Origin: DATEOR01 sp046734455 | GTDB lineage: Bacteria; Actinomycetota; Thermoleophilia; Gaiellales; Gaiellaceae | Direction of reading: 5' to 3' | NCBI GenBank assembly: GCA_046734455.1 | Contig: JBKPRJ010000054.1 | Span: 1-29,073 of the forward strand | DNA length: 29,073 nucleotides | Shown here: piece by piece, positions 1-7,640 of the stretch | Layout of the letters: each line of letters opens with the position of its first letter | How positions within the stretch are numbered: position 1 is the stretch's first letter | Program-made: the position numbers and the translations under genes | Notes under the pieces: model-generated | What the model saw: only the letters and a program-made list of their open reading frames with translations | Databases searched by the model: none | Told to the model about the DNA's origin: nothing

Positions 1-148
1 CGGCGGCTGGGCTCGCGCCGCGCCGCTCGTGCCGCAGGCGCTCGGCGGCGCGGAGGTCGATCCACCGCTCGGGCGCGTCGTCGGCCGCGACGACCACGCG
101 GGCCTCGGTTCCGTCGGGAGTCTCGTGAGCGATGCGGGCGAGGTGCAT
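1..148 (-). CDS. FAH-family hydrolase A, N-terminal fragment (runs off left edge)
   Basis: Only the first 49 codons are in the window, beginning MHLARIAHETPDGTEARVVV. The pattern of a short beta strand, an acidic loop and 'WIDLRAAERL' resembles the N-terminal cap of fumarylacetoacetate hydrolase-family proteins, which hydrolyse, decarboxylate or isomerise the oxo-acids made after ring cleavage. The catalytic part lies outside, so the assignment rests on this weak N-terminal likeness and on context. The start follows the stop of the cyclase gene by 16 bp and has an AAGGA ribosome-binding site just upstream. It is therefore the third visible gene of a - strand operon (monooxygenase, cyclase, this gene). 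An FAH-family gene also belongs to the second set at 13120-14154, which supports the call. Confidence 0.5.
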   Translation of the reverse strand, partial: MHLARIAHETPDGTEARVVVAADDAPERWIDLRAAERLRHERRGASPAA

Positions 149-164
149 GGCGGGGTTCCTTGTC

Positions 165-920
165 TCAGTCGATGAGCGCGACGACGCGCGCAGGAGCGGC
201 GCTGCATCCCACGAGCCGGATCGGGAAGCAGGCGACGGTGAAGCCGGTGGGCGGCAGGGCCGCGAGGTTGTAGAGCCGCTCGATCTGCGAGTACGGCAGG
301 TCGACCTGATGCGCCTCCCAGAAGATGCCGGGCGCGTCCGCGGCGAGCGCGTCCTGCGCCTGCATCTGCAGCGGCCGGTCCCAGCCCCAGGCGTCGATGC
401 CCATGACGCGGACGCCCTGGTCGTACAGCCAGCGCGTGGCCTCGGCCGTGACGCCCGGCCCGCGCGCGATGTAGTCGGCCTCGCCGTAGAAGGCGTCGCG
501 GCCGGTGTGCATGAGGACGATGTCGCCGGCCTGGAGATCGTGCCCGGCCGCATCGAGCGCCCGCTCGACCTCGGCGGCGGTGATCGCGTCGCCGTCCGCC
601 TTGGCGGTGAAGTCGAGGACGACCCCGGACCCGAAGAAGCGCTCGAGCGGCAGCTCGTCGATCGTCTGGGCCGGGCGGCCCTGGATCGTCGAGTTGTAGT
701 GGTACGGCGCGTCGACGTGCGTGGAGTTGTGCGTCCCGAGCGTCACCGTCTCGCGCGCCCAGCCCTCGCCGTCACGGAGGAGGCGCGGCGGCACGCCGTA
801 CAGCTCCTCGATCGCGGCCGCGCCGTCGCGGTGGTCGTAGTAGTCGATGTCGTTGCGCTGGAAGGCGGGCGTGCCTTCCGGGCTGGGAGCGATCGGCGCG
901 GACAGGTCGATGATCCGCAC
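165..920 (-). CDS. Cyclase-family metal-dependent hydrolase A (kynurenine formamidase-like)
   Basis: This 251-residue protein belongs to the cyclase family (PF04199), whose characterised members include bacterial kynurenine formamidase and other metal-dependent amide or lactone hydrolases. The family metal motif HxxxHxDxPxH is present at residues 64-74 (HNSTHVDAPYH). The usual Gly of HxGTHxD is Ser66 here. A second conserved block, 'MGIDAWGWDRP', lies near residue 173. The start is a GTG 3 bp after the monooxygenase stop and has no evident ribosome-binding site, so translational coupling is likely. It is a paralogue of the cyclase at 16380-17177; both share 'THVDAPYHY' and 'IDAWG'. It may open a ring-derived amide or lactone in the pathway, but the substrate is unknown. 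Confidence 0.85.
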   Translation of the reverse strand: MRIIDLSAPIAPSPEGTPAFQRNDIDYYDHRDGAAAIEELYGVPPRLLRDGEGWARETVTLGTHNSTHVDAPYHYNSTIQGRPAQTIDELPLERFFGSGVVLDFTAKADGDAITAAEVERALDAAGHDLQAGDIVLMHTGRDAFYGEADYIARGPGVTAEATRWLYDQGVRVMGIDAWGWDRPLQMQAQDALAADAPGIFWEAHQVDLPYSQIERLYNLAALPPTGFTVACFPIRLVGCSAAPARVVALID

Positions 921-923
921 GCG

Positions 924-2075
924 CTACGCCGGCTGGTTGAGGAACTCGTCGACGGCGGCGCTCTGCGCCGGGGCGTTCGCGCGCATCTGCTCGACGATGT
1001 CGGGCAGCGTCTCGGGCGTGACGAGCATCTCGCCGCGAAGGATGTGCCCTGAGACCTCCTGCACGAACTTCGCGCGCGGGTAACGGCGCGCCTCGAAGGC
1101 CGTGAGCGCGGCCTCGACCGACCGGTGCGCGCGGGTCAGCTCGTCGGCGAGCACGATGGCGTCCTCGAGCGCCATCGCGGCGCCCTGTGTGATGTGCGGC
1201 GCGCACGCGTGTGCGGCGTCACCGCAGACAAGCACGCGGCCGTGGTGCCACGGCGCCGGCAGCATGACCTCGCTGAGCCGGCTGTAGACGATGTCGTCGT
1301 CGTCCTTCAGGTTCTCGCGGATGTCGCCGACGATGCCCTCGAACTCCTCGAGGCGCTCGCGCAGCAGGTCGGCGTAGTCGCGCCTCTCGTACCGCGCCTC
1401 GGCCGGCTCCGGCGTGACATGGAGGAGGTACATCGTCTCCTCGCTGAGCGGGATGTAGCCCGCCTTGCGCCCGTACGACTGGTACAGGACGGGGTACGTG
1501 ACGTCCTCGGGCCGCGGCACGGTGACTCGCCACACCACGTAGCCGGTGTAGACCGGGTCGTACTCGGTGCCGAACATGCGCTTGCGCAGCGGCGAGCTGA
1601 TGCCATCGAAGCCGACGACGAGGTCGTAGTCCTCCTCGCGCCCGTCGGACAGGCGCACATGGACGCGCTCGCCGTCGTCCTCGAGGTCCTCGACCGTGGT
1701 GCCGTAATGGATGGTCGCGCCGGCACGCCCGACGGCGTCGATCAGGATGCGGTGCAGGTCGCGCCGCGACAGCGCGGCGTTGGCGGGAACGTCGCCGCCG
1801 AGCTTCGACGGCACCTCGACGATCGGGTTGCCGCGGAAGTCGCGGAACTCCATGCGGTCGTACTGGAAGCCGGCGGCGCAGATCTCGTCGAGCACGCCGA
1901 TCGCGCGTAGCGCGCGCAGGGAGTTCGCCGGCTGGTTGATGCCGACGCCGTAGACGCTCGCGTCCGGCCTGAGCTCGACGAGCTCCGTCTCGATCCCGCG
2001 CTGCGCGAGCGCGGCGCCCGCGCCCAGCCCGCCGATGCCGGCGCCGACGATCAGCGCCCTCTTCACCTCAGCCAT
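924..2075 (-). CDS. FAD-dependent aromatic monooxygenase A (class A flavoprotein)
   Basis: A 383-residue flavoprotein monooxygenase of the PF01494 type, the family of salicylate, 4-hydroxybenzoate and 6-hydroxynicotinate hydroxylases. The Rossmann fingerprint GAGIGG is at residues 11-16, the DG motif appears as 'VVGFDGISS' in the middle, and the GD motif as 'LVCGDAAHACAPH' towards the C-terminus. The protein is cytoplasmic and full length for the family. It would hydroxylate an aromatic ring using NAD(P)H and O2, probably to prepare it for the extradiol-type dioxygenases nearby. The start has a GGAGAGG ribosome-binding site. It is closely related along its whole length to the protein at 10789-11940, including the shared C-terminal FLNQPA. 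The gene leads an operon with the cyclase and the FAH fragment. The substrate cannot be told from the sequence. Confidence 0.9.
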   Translation of the reverse strand: MAEVKRALIVGAGIGGLGAGAALAQRGIETELVELRPDASVYGVGINQPANSLRALRAIGVLDEICAAGFQYDRMEFRDFRGNPIVEVPSKLGGDVPANAALSRRDLHRILIDAVGRAGATIHYGTTVEDLEDDGERVHVRLSDGREEDYDLVVGFDGISSPLRKRMFGTEYDPVYTGYVVWRVTVPRPEDVTYPVLYQSYGRKAGYIPLSEETMYLLHVTPEPAEARYERRDYADLLRERLEEFEGIVGDIRENLKDDDDIVYSRLSEVMLPAPWHHGRVLVCGDAAHACAPHITQGAAMALEDAIVLADELTRAHRSVEAALTAFEARRYPRAKFVQEVSGHILRGEMLVTPETLPDIVEQMRANAPAQSAAVDEFLNQPA

Positions 2076-2133
2076 CCCGCCGAACCTCTCCTCTGAGTCA
2101 CGACTTCGCGCAGCTGACGACCGTCATAGCGAT

Positions 2134-2161
2134 CGTATCCAGTTTGCGGATTGGTGGTCAA
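2134..2161 (-). promoter_or_regulatory. Putative promoter of the monooxygenase A operon
   Basis: Read on the - strand, TTGACC (2161-2156) is followed after 16 bp by GATACG (2139-2134), about 58 bp upstream of the ATG at 2075. The -10 region lies in an ACTGGATACG sequence that matches the TTGGATRC element repeated at other promoters of the cluster, so a regulator binding there would cover the -10 box. No transcript data support it. Confidence 0.4.
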
Positions 2162-2185
2162 CTCGCAATCAGCCGACAGAAAGCG

Positions 2186-2191
2186 TATACA
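2186..2191 (+). promoter_or_regulatory. Putative -10 box for a leaderless monooxygenase C transcript
   Basis: TATACA ends 7 bp before the ATG at 2199, the distance expected if transcription begins at or next to the start codon. No ribosome-binding site precedes that ATG, which fits a leaderless mRNA. No good -35 box is visible. The surrounding GTATAC is palindromic. Confidence 0.35.
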
Positions 2192-2198
2192 TGCCGCC

Positions 2199-3335
2199 AT
2201 GTCCGCCAGCTCGACTCCGCGCCGGGTCCTCGTCGTGGGCGGCGGCGTCGGAGGCCTCGCCACCGCCATCGCCCTGCGCCGACAAGGCATGGACGCCGAT
2301 GTCGTCGAGCTCCACGATCGCCCGCCGGTGGTGGGCGTCGGGCTCACGCTGCTCGGGCCGACGCTTCGCGCCCTGGGCGACCTGGGGCTCCTCGACGCCG
2401 CCATCGAGCGCGGCTGGTCGATGGACGAGCTGCTGTTCTGCGACGTCTCGGGAGCCATCCTCGACACCGTCGAGCTCCCGCGCCTGAACGGGCCCGCCTA
2501 CCCCGGCCAGGCCGGCATGCTGCGCCCCCTCCTGCACGACATACTGCTCGGCGCCGCGAGCGCGGCCGGCGCGACGATCCGGCGTGGCCTGACCGTGTCG
2601 GCGATCGAAGACGCCGGCGAAGGCGTCGAGGTCACGCTCACCGACGGCACGAGCGGCGCGTACGACCTCGTCGTCGGCGCCGACGGCATCCGCTCGGCCG
2701 TCCGCGGCATGGTATTCGGCGAGGAGCTGCAGCCGCAGTTCCGCGGTCAGGCGGTCTGGCGCGCGGTCCTCGATCGCCCGGCCGAGATCACCCGGTACCA
2801 CCTCTTCTACGGGCCCCGCACCAAGGCGGGGATCAACCCGGTCTCGCAGGACAAGCTCTACGTCCTGCTCGTCCAGAACGTGCCCGACGCGACGCGCCCG
2901 CCGCAGGAGGAGCTGCCCGCGCTCCTGCGCGAGCACCTGGCCGAGTACGGCAGTCCGCTCGCCGAGCTCGTGCCGCAGATCCAGGACCCCACCGCGGTCG
3001 ACTATCGGCCGCTTGAGACGATCCTCGTGCCGCGCCCGTGGTTCCGCGGCCGCGTCGTGCTCATCGGCGACGCGGCGCACTCGATGACGCCGCACCTGGC
3101 GAGCGGCGCGGGCATGGCGATCGAGGACGGCATCGTGCTGAGCGAGGAGCTCGGCGCGGGCGGTCCGGTCGACGCGTCCCTCGAGCGCTTCATGGAGCGC
3201 CGGTGGGAGCGGTGCCGCATGGTCGTCGAGAACTCGGCGCAGATCAGCGACTGGGAGAAGGCGCCGGAGGGCGCGCGCGGCGACGCGGCCGCGCTCACCG
3301 GCCGGAGCATGGCGATGCTCGCGCAGCCGATCTAG
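2199..3335 (+). CDS. FAD-dependent monooxygenase C
   Basis: A 378-residue class A flavoprotein monooxygenase (PF01494), divergent from the other two in the window. GGGVGG at residues 14-19 binds the ADP part of FAD, 'LVVGADGIRSAVR' carries the DG motif, and 'VVLIGDAAHSMTPHL' the GD motif. The frame stays open 16 codons further upstream, but the ATG at 2199 places the FAD motif at the usual distance from the N-terminus and sits just behind a -10-like TATACA. The gene is transcribed divergently from monooxygenase A and is alone on its strand here. Its stop codon overlaps that of the convergent amidohydrolase by 4 bp. It likely acts on a different substrate or intermediate from A and B. Confidence 0.88.
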   Translation: MSASSTPRRVLVVGGGVGGLATAIALRRQGMDADVVELHDRPPVVGVGLTLLGPTLRALGDLGLLDAAIERGWSMDELLFCDVSGAILDTVELPRLNGPAYPGQAGMLRPLLHDILLGAASAAGATIRRGLTVSAIEDAGEGVEVTLTDGTSGAYDLVVGADGIRSAVRGMVFGEELQPQFRGQAVWRAVLDRPAEITRYHLFYGPRTKAGINPVSQDKLYVLLVQNVPDATRPPQEELPALLREHLAEYGSPLAELVPQIQDPTAVDYRPLETILVPRPWFRGRVVLIGDAAHSMTPHLASGAGMAIEDGIVLSEELGAGGPVDASLERFMERRWERCRMVVENSAQISDWEKAPEGARGDAAALTGRSMAMLAQPI

Positions 3336-4408
3336 ATCTGGGCCCGCGCCGCGACCGGCACCTGGGACCGGAAGAGGCGCTCGGCGGCGTTGCGGCCGAG
3401 GACCTTCTCGCGCGTCCGGTCGTCGATCCCCGGGAGGGTCCTGATCGTCTCCCAGATCGGCGCGTTGTCCCAGCCCGGGTAGTTCGAGCCGAGGACGACG
3501 TTGTCCTCGCCCATCACGTCGATCAGCAGCTGCAGGGCCGCCTGCTCGTGCACGACGGTGTCGAACCAGAACCGGCGGAGGTAGTCGGCCGGCGCCTGTG
3601 CCATCTGCTCCCCGACGAACCGGTCGCCGCGGCCGTAGACCTCGGCGTGGTACTTCAGGCGGCCCACCTGGTAGGGCAGCATGCCGCCGCCGTGGGGGAT
3701 CATCACGCGCAGGTCGGGGTGGCGGTCGAGCGCCCCGCTGAGGATCAGCCCGACGACGGCGACGGTCTCGGTGAAGAGGTAGCCCCAGGCCCAGTCGACC
3801 TGGTGCTTCATGAGCCACTCGCCGCCCGCGGCGCGCAGGTCGAGGTCCTGCCCGAGCGCGACGGGGTGCAGCAGGATCGGCACGTCGAGCCGCTCGACTG
3901 TCGAGAGGAACTCCTCGCACTCGGGGTCGGCGAGCGTCCGCCCGCCGCCGATCATGTAGCCGAGCGAGCACGACTTCAGCCCGAGCTCGGTGACGGCGCG
4001 CTCGAGCTCGGCGGCCGCCAGGCCGAGGTCTTGCATCGGCAGCTGCGCCGAGCCCCAGAAGCGGTCGGCGTGCGGCGCGATGTGCCGCGCCGTCTCGTCG
4101 TTGAACGCGCGCGAGAACTCGTCGTTGACCTTCGCGTCAAGGTGGTAGCTGAAGATCATCGGGCTCGGCTGGAGCACGTGCACGTCGATCCCGGCGTCGT
4201 CCATGAACGGGATCTGCCGGTGCACGCCGTCGCCCCAGAAGTTTTCCGGCGTGCCCGGAACGGAGTACTCCAGGTCGCCGCTACGGAAGTACCAGGCGCC
4301 GTCGCGCGTGGTCATTTCGATGCCGTACGGCTTGACGATGTCGAGCACGGACCCGGGCTGGTAGTGGGTGTGCACGTTGATGACGGGCGCCGGCGAGCTA
4401 TCGGGCAT
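3332..4408 (-). CDS. Amidohydrolase-2 family protein A (ACMSD-like decarboxylase or hydrolase)
   Basis: A 358-residue TIM-barrel protein of the amidohydrolase-related family PF04909, which includes 2-amino-3-carboxymuconate-6-semialdehyde decarboxylase and several aromatic-acid decarboxylases. Metal ligands are visible as HTH at residues 13-15, His181 in 'LLHP' and His239 in 'PHGGG'. The family normally has Asp in a terminal GSDYP/GTDWP motif; here it reads GSNYP with Asn309, which may change metal binding or catalysis. The gene starts 11 bp after the cyclodeaminase-family gene with a GAGG-rich ribosome-binding site. It is the last gene of the operon dioxygenase A, cyclodeaminase-family, amidohydrolase. 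It may remove a carboxylate from, or hydrolyse, a cleavage product. Confidence 0.85.
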   Translation of the reverse strand: MPDSSPAPVINVHTHYQPGSVLDIVKPYGIEMTTRDGAWYFRSGDLEYSVPGTPENFWGDGVHRQIPFMDDAGIDVHVLQPSPMIFSYHLDAKVNDEFSRAFNDETARHIAPHADRFWGSAQLPMQDLGLAAAELERAVTELGLKSCSLGYMIGGGRTLADPECEEFLSTVERLDVPILLHPVALGQDLDLRAAGGEWLMKHQVDWAWGYLFTETVAVVGLILSGALDRHPDLRVMIPHGGGMLPYQVGRLKYHAEVYGRGDRFVGEQMAQAPADYLRRFWFDTVVHEQAALQLLIDVMGEDNVVLGSNYPGWDNAPIWETIRTLPGIDDRTREKVLGRNAAERLFRSQVPVAARAQI

Positions 4409-4419
4409 TCCTCAACCTC

Positions 4420-5472
4420 TCACTTGTCGACCGGCAGGATGACCTCGGGCACGCGGCGCCCGACGCCGCGCTCGAGCGCGCGGCGGACGCACGCCTCGGC
4501 GACCGTGAGGTCCTGCAGCGCCGAGCCGACGGACTTGTAGAGGACGATGTCGTCGTCGGCGCGCCGGCCGGGCGCGTTTCCCGCGACGACGTCGGCGAGC
4601 GTCACGAGCTTGTCGTCGAACGCGACGCCGTCGGCTGCGGCGGCGAGCATGTCGCCGGTCTGGTGCGCGATCTCGTCGGCCATGTCGGCGACGACGACCG
4701 CCGCCCGGCGGACAACCTCTGAGTCGAGCTCTCTCTGCTCCGGCAGCGTCGAGCCGATGGAGACGACCGTCGTACCCGGCGCGAGCCCTGCGCCGGCGAG
4801 CGTCGGCGTCTCGTCGCGCGAGCGCGCGGCGGCGATCACCAGCTCGGCGTCGCGCACCGCCTCCTCCGCCGATGCGGCCGCCGTCGCCGGCACGCCGAGG
4901 CGCTCACCGGCCTCGGCCGCGAATCGCTCGCGGTTCTCCGCCGTCGGGCTGAACAGGCTGAGCGCCGCGATCTCGCGCACGAACGGGAGCGCCTCCACGT
5001 GCTTGCGCGCCTCGAAGCCCGAGCCGATGACCGCGACGCGCAGCGGCCGGTCCGGCGTCAGCTCCGCGATCGCGACCGCCGACGTGGCCGCGGTGCGCGC
5101 TCCCGTGACGTGGTTTCCGTCGAGCAGGGCGACAAGCTCCGCGGTCCGGCGATCGAACAGCGCGATGAGATAGGACGCACGACGCGCCGACGTCACCGCT
5201 GCGATGAGCTTCGCGCCCATGTAGCGCGCCTCATGGGGGACGGCACTCAGCGACCGCAGCCACACGCCGTCGCTGCGGGCCATCGTCCGGGGGGGCAGCA
5301 TGCGGTCGTCGACGGGTCGGGCGTACGCCGCGCGCAGCGCGCCGATCGCTTCGTCCCACGAGAACAGCGACTGCACGTCCTCGTCGCTCAGAAGCAGCGT
5401 CTCCGAAGTGGCACGGCCGTCGCCGGCCGCCCCGTTCGCCGCGGCTGTGCCGGCCGCGGGCTGCGGCGTCAC
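4420..5472 (-). CDS. Ornithine cyclodeaminase / mu-crystallin family protein
   Basis: This protein has the fold of the ornithine cyclodeaminase/mu-crystallin family (PF02423), whose members are cyclodeaminases, ketimine reductases or amino-acid dehydrogenases using NAD(P). From the chosen start, the conserved active-site Lys is in 'MGAKLI' (about residue 88), the conserved Arg in 'TGARTAATSAVA' (about 125), and the nucleotide-binding GxGxxA in 'VIGSGFEARKH' (about 150-155). The frame extends to a GTG at 5493, but the GTG at 5472 overlaps the upstream TGA as GTGA, typical of coupled translation, and gives 350 residues. The first 25 or so residues are rich in Ala and Gly and probably unstructured. 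Its place between a dioxygenase and an ACMSD-like gene hints that the pathway handles an amino or imino intermediate; this is inference. Confidence 0.82.
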   Translation of the reverse strand: MTPQPAAGTAAANGAAGDGRATSETLLLSDEDVQSLFSWDEAIGALRAAYARPVDDRMLPPRTMARSDGVWLRSLSAVPHEARYMGAKLIAAVTSARRASYLIALFDRRTAELVALLDGNHVTGARTAATSAVAIAELTPDRPLRVAVIGSGFEARKHVEALPFVREIAALSLFSPTAENRERFAAEAGERLGVPATAAASAEEAVRDAELVIAAARSRDETPTLAGAGLAPGTTVVSIGSTLPEQRELDSEVVRRAAVVVADMADEIAHQTGDMLAAAADGVAFDDKLVTLADVVAGNAPGRRADDDIVLYKSVGSALQDLTVAEACVRRALERGVGRRVPEVILPVDK

Positions 5473-6470
5473 GAGACGCCGACGATCGACCACGGGTTCG
5501 ACTCGCCCTCCAGCACGGCGGCGGCCGGCGCCGCCGCCGGCGGGAACACCTCGAGCATCGAGTCCGGGGCCGGCCAGTTACGGAACATGTCGATGCCGCC
5601 GCTGCCCATGACCCAGCGCACCGGCTCCCAGTCGGGCTGGTAGTTGCGGTAGCCGCCCGAGAACAGCTCGACGCGATGGCCGCCGGGCTCGCGCACGTAG
5701 AGGAACGTGTTCTCGCCGTGGCCGTGCTTGCCCGGGCCGTACTCGATCGGCGTGCCCGCCTCGATGAGGACGTCGGCGGCGCGCACGACGTCGGACGGCA
5801 GGTCGACCCAGAACGCCACGTGGTGGCTGCGACCGGACTCGCCGGAGTGGTCGGCGACGAGCCCCAGGTCGTGGGCCTGCTCGGTGTGCGACATCTCGGC
5901 GAAGAACGGCTCGTCCGCCTCGGCGTCGGCGACCGTGCACTCCATGAAGCGCGAGCCGAGCACGTCGCGGTGGAACGCGATGGTGTCGTTCATCCGCGCC
6001 GTGGCGAGCGTCACGTGGTCGATCTGCCGCACGGCCGCGCCCACCGGCGCGAAGCGCTGCGGGCGGATCGGGAACGTCGAGCGCTGCCCCTCCGGGGCGA
6101 TGTAGCGGTCGACGTCCCAGAAGACCTCGTGCAGGTGGCCGCCGGGGTCGCGGAAGCGGAAGGAGCGGCCGTGGCCGGCGACCGGGTCCTGCCAGCCCTC
6201 GCCCGTGCCGGCCTGCTCGATACGCGCGACCACGTCCTCGAGCTGCGGGGCGCCGGCCGTGCGCCAGGCGATGTGTCGCACGCGCGGGGCCGGGCCCTCG
6301 GTCAGCACGAGGCTGTGGTGGAACGGGTCGCCCCACGCCCGCAGGTACACCGAGCCGCCGTCGCGCCCCGACTCCGTGAGGCCGAGCACCTCGGTGAACC
6401 AGGCGAGCGATGCCTCCGGGCGCGGCGTCTCGATCTCGACGTGGGCGAGTTGCGACAGCAGACCGAACAT
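5469..6470 (-). CDS. Two-domain extradiol-type dioxygenase A (VOC superfamily)
   Basis: A 333-residue protein with two vicinal-oxygen-chelate modules (about 5-120 and 148-275), the layout of catechol 2,3-dioxygenase-type enzymes. The C-terminal module keeps the 2-His-1-carboxylate Fe(II) triad expected for an active enzyme: His152 in 'IDHVTL', His217 in 'SHHVAFWV' and Glu268 in 'HRVELFSGG'. His200 in 'AHDLGLV' matches the conserved acid-base His of extradiol dioxygenases. It probably opens a dihydroxylated ring beside a hydroxyl group. It is first in a three-gene operon, and the start has an AAGGGGA ribosome-binding site. The protein at 11952-12950 is a same-length paralogue with the same four residues at nearly the same positions. 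Confidence 0.88.
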   Translation of the reverse strand: MFGLLSQLAHVEIETPRPEASLAWFTEVLGLTESGRDGGSVYLRAWGDPFHHSLVLTEGPAPRVRHIAWRTAGAPQLEDVVARIEQAGTGEGWQDPVAGHGRSFRFRDPGGHLHEVFWDVDRYIAPEGQRSTFPIRPQRFAPVGAAVRQIDHVTLATARMNDTIAFHRDVLGSRFMECTVADAEADEPFFAEMSHTEQAHDLGLVADHSGESGRSHHVAFWVDLPSDVVRAADVLIEAGTPIEYGPGKHGHGENTFLYVREPGGHRVELFSGGYRNYQPDWEPVRWVMGSGGIDMFRNWPAPDSMLEVFPPAAAPAAAVLEGESNPWSIVGVS

Positions 6471-6523
6471 CGGCGTCCCCTTCGGTGGGATTGCACTCCG
6501 CGGATCGCACCGCGGCCGCGCCG

Positions 6524-6552
6524 ACTCTAGTCCGCGGTTTGGATGCCGTCAA
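6524..6552 (-). promoter_or_regulatory. Promoter of the dioxygenase A operon
   Basis: On the - strand TTGACG (6552-6547) and TAGAGT (6529-6524) are spaced 17 bp apart, close to the actinobacterial housekeeping consensus. It lies about 54 bp upstream of the ATG at 6470. The -35 box sits between the two arms of an inverted TTGGATGC repeat, so it is probably regulated from there. Confidence 0.6.
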
Positions 6553-6566
6553 GGAACTGCATCCAA
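6539..6566. promoter_or_regulatory. Candidate GntR operator: inverted TTGGATGC repeat
   Basis: TTGGATGC at 6539-6546 faces its exact reverse complement GCATCCAA at 6559-6566. The arm centres are 20 bp apart, about two helical turns, so a dimer or pair of dimers could bind both arms on one face of the DNA. The -35 box of the dioxygenase A promoter lies between the arms. Related single elements occur at 6594, 8445 and 13078. The two GntR/FCD proteins encoded nearby are the natural candidates to bind it. Confidence 0.5.
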
Positions 6567-6575
6567 GATCAATAG

Positions 6576-6602
6576 TTGCCGTGCGTCGAGCGGTTGGATA
6601 CG
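6576..6602 (+). promoter_or_regulatory. Possible leaderless promoter of the DHDPS-family gene
   Basis: TTGCCG (6576-6581) and GATACG (6597-6602) are 15 bp apart, and the -10-like box ends 9 bp before the ATG at 6612. There is no ribosome-binding site, so a leaderless or nearly leaderless mRNA is likely. GATACG lies inside TTGGATACG, another copy of the cluster's shared element. Confidence 0.35.
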
Positions 6603-6611
6603 TTCACCGGC

Positions 6612-7628
6612 ATGGCTACCTACACCCGCGGCGAAGCCCGCGCCTGGGCCCGCGAGCATCTCCGTGGCGTCGTCAACGTGATCATCCCGTCGTTCACCAG
6701 CGACCTGAGCGCGGTGAACGAGGCGGCGATCCGCCATGACGTCCGGCAGCAGTTCGCGCACGGCTTCGACGGGGCGCTGCTCGTCTCGGAGGTGTCCATC
6801 ACGCCGGCCGAGTACCGCGAGTTTTGCGAGATCGCCGCCGACGAGGCCGGTGGGCGGCAGATCTTCTTCCACCACTCGAGCTGGTCGAACCTCGAGCAGG
6901 CGAAGGCCAATCTCCGGATCGCCGAGGAGACCGGCGCCGAGGTCGTGCTGCTCTCGTATCCGCCGAACTTCTATCCGGAGACCGAGCAGGACATCTACGA
7001 CTACACAAAAACCATCTGCGACGCGACGGACCTCGCGGTGATGCTGTTCCCGATGTACCTCTGGGGCTTCTCGCCGCGCATCCACCCGTCCGACATCCCC
7101 GCGTCGGTGCTCCGCCGCCTGATCGACGACTGCCCGAACATCGCGGCGATCAAGGCGGAGGGCGGCTTCCCGAGCATCATGGGCGTCATCGAGTGCCACC
7201 GGCGCTTCGGCGACGAGGTCGTCATCAGCTGCCCGATCGAGAGCGAGTTCATCCCGCTCGCCCAGGTGATGCCGCTGCGACTCACCGCCACGAGCGATCA
7301 CGAGTTCTACGGCCCGATGATGCCGCGGATCTTCGCGGCGCTGCAGGACGGACGCCACGACGAGGCGACCGACCTGTTCTGGCAGATCCACCCCGCGCGG
7401 AAGGCCAAGGCCGCGGTCGGCGTGCAGCTCCACGGCGGCGCGTTCATCAACCGCCAGGCGTGGAAGTTCCAGGCCTGGCTGCAGGGCTACAGCGGCGGCC
7501 CGCTGCGCCAGCCGACCCAGCGCGTCCACGACGCGCAGATGAACGCGCTGCGCAAGGGGCTCCTGGACTCGGGGCTCGAGCCGACGCCCGAGCCCAACGC
7601 CGCGTTCTTCGTCGGCCGCCACCCCTGA
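6612..7628 (+). CDS. DHDPS/N-acetylneuraminate lyase-family aldolase or hydratase
   Basis: A 338-residue TIM-barrel lyase of the dihydrodipicolinate synthase family (PF00701), a group of Schiff-base aldolases and hydratase-aldolases that act on 2-oxo acids. The Schiff-base lysine is Lys181 in 'IAAIKAEGG'. The usual tyrosine strand is represented by 'VMLFPMYLWG' (about 143-152), which differs from the common YNxP form. The protein is longer at the C-terminus than classic DHDPS. The frame stays open upstream, but the ATG at 6612 gives a normal N-terminus and fits the promoter. In a ring-cleavage cluster the likely role is breaking or hydrating a pyruvate-containing intermediate rather than lysine synthesis. 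It is divergent from the dioxygenase A operon. Confidence 0.82.
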   Translation: MATYTRGEARAWAREHLRGVVNVIIPSFTSDLSAVNEAAIRHDVRQQFAHGFDGALLVSEVSITPAEYREFCEIAADEAGGRQIFFHHSSWSNLEQAKANLRIAEETGAEVVLLSYPPNFYPETEQDIYDYTKTICDATDLAVMLFPMYLWGFSPRIHPSDIPASVLRRLIDDCPNIAAIKAEGGFPSIMGVIECHRRFGDEVVISCPIESEFIPLAQVMPLRLTATSDHEFYGPMMPRIFAALQDGRHDEATDLFWQIHPARKAKAAVGVQLHGGAFINRQAWKFQAWLQGYSGGPLRQPTQRVHDAQMNALRKGLLDSGLEPTPEPNAAFFVGRHP

Positions 7629-7640
7629 GGGCGGCGCAGG

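Noticed and set aside
2169..3971. A 600-codon - strand frame antisense to monooxygenase C
   Set aside because: Arg-rich translation typical of the antisense of a GC-rich gene; the + strand has all motifs of a flavoprotein.
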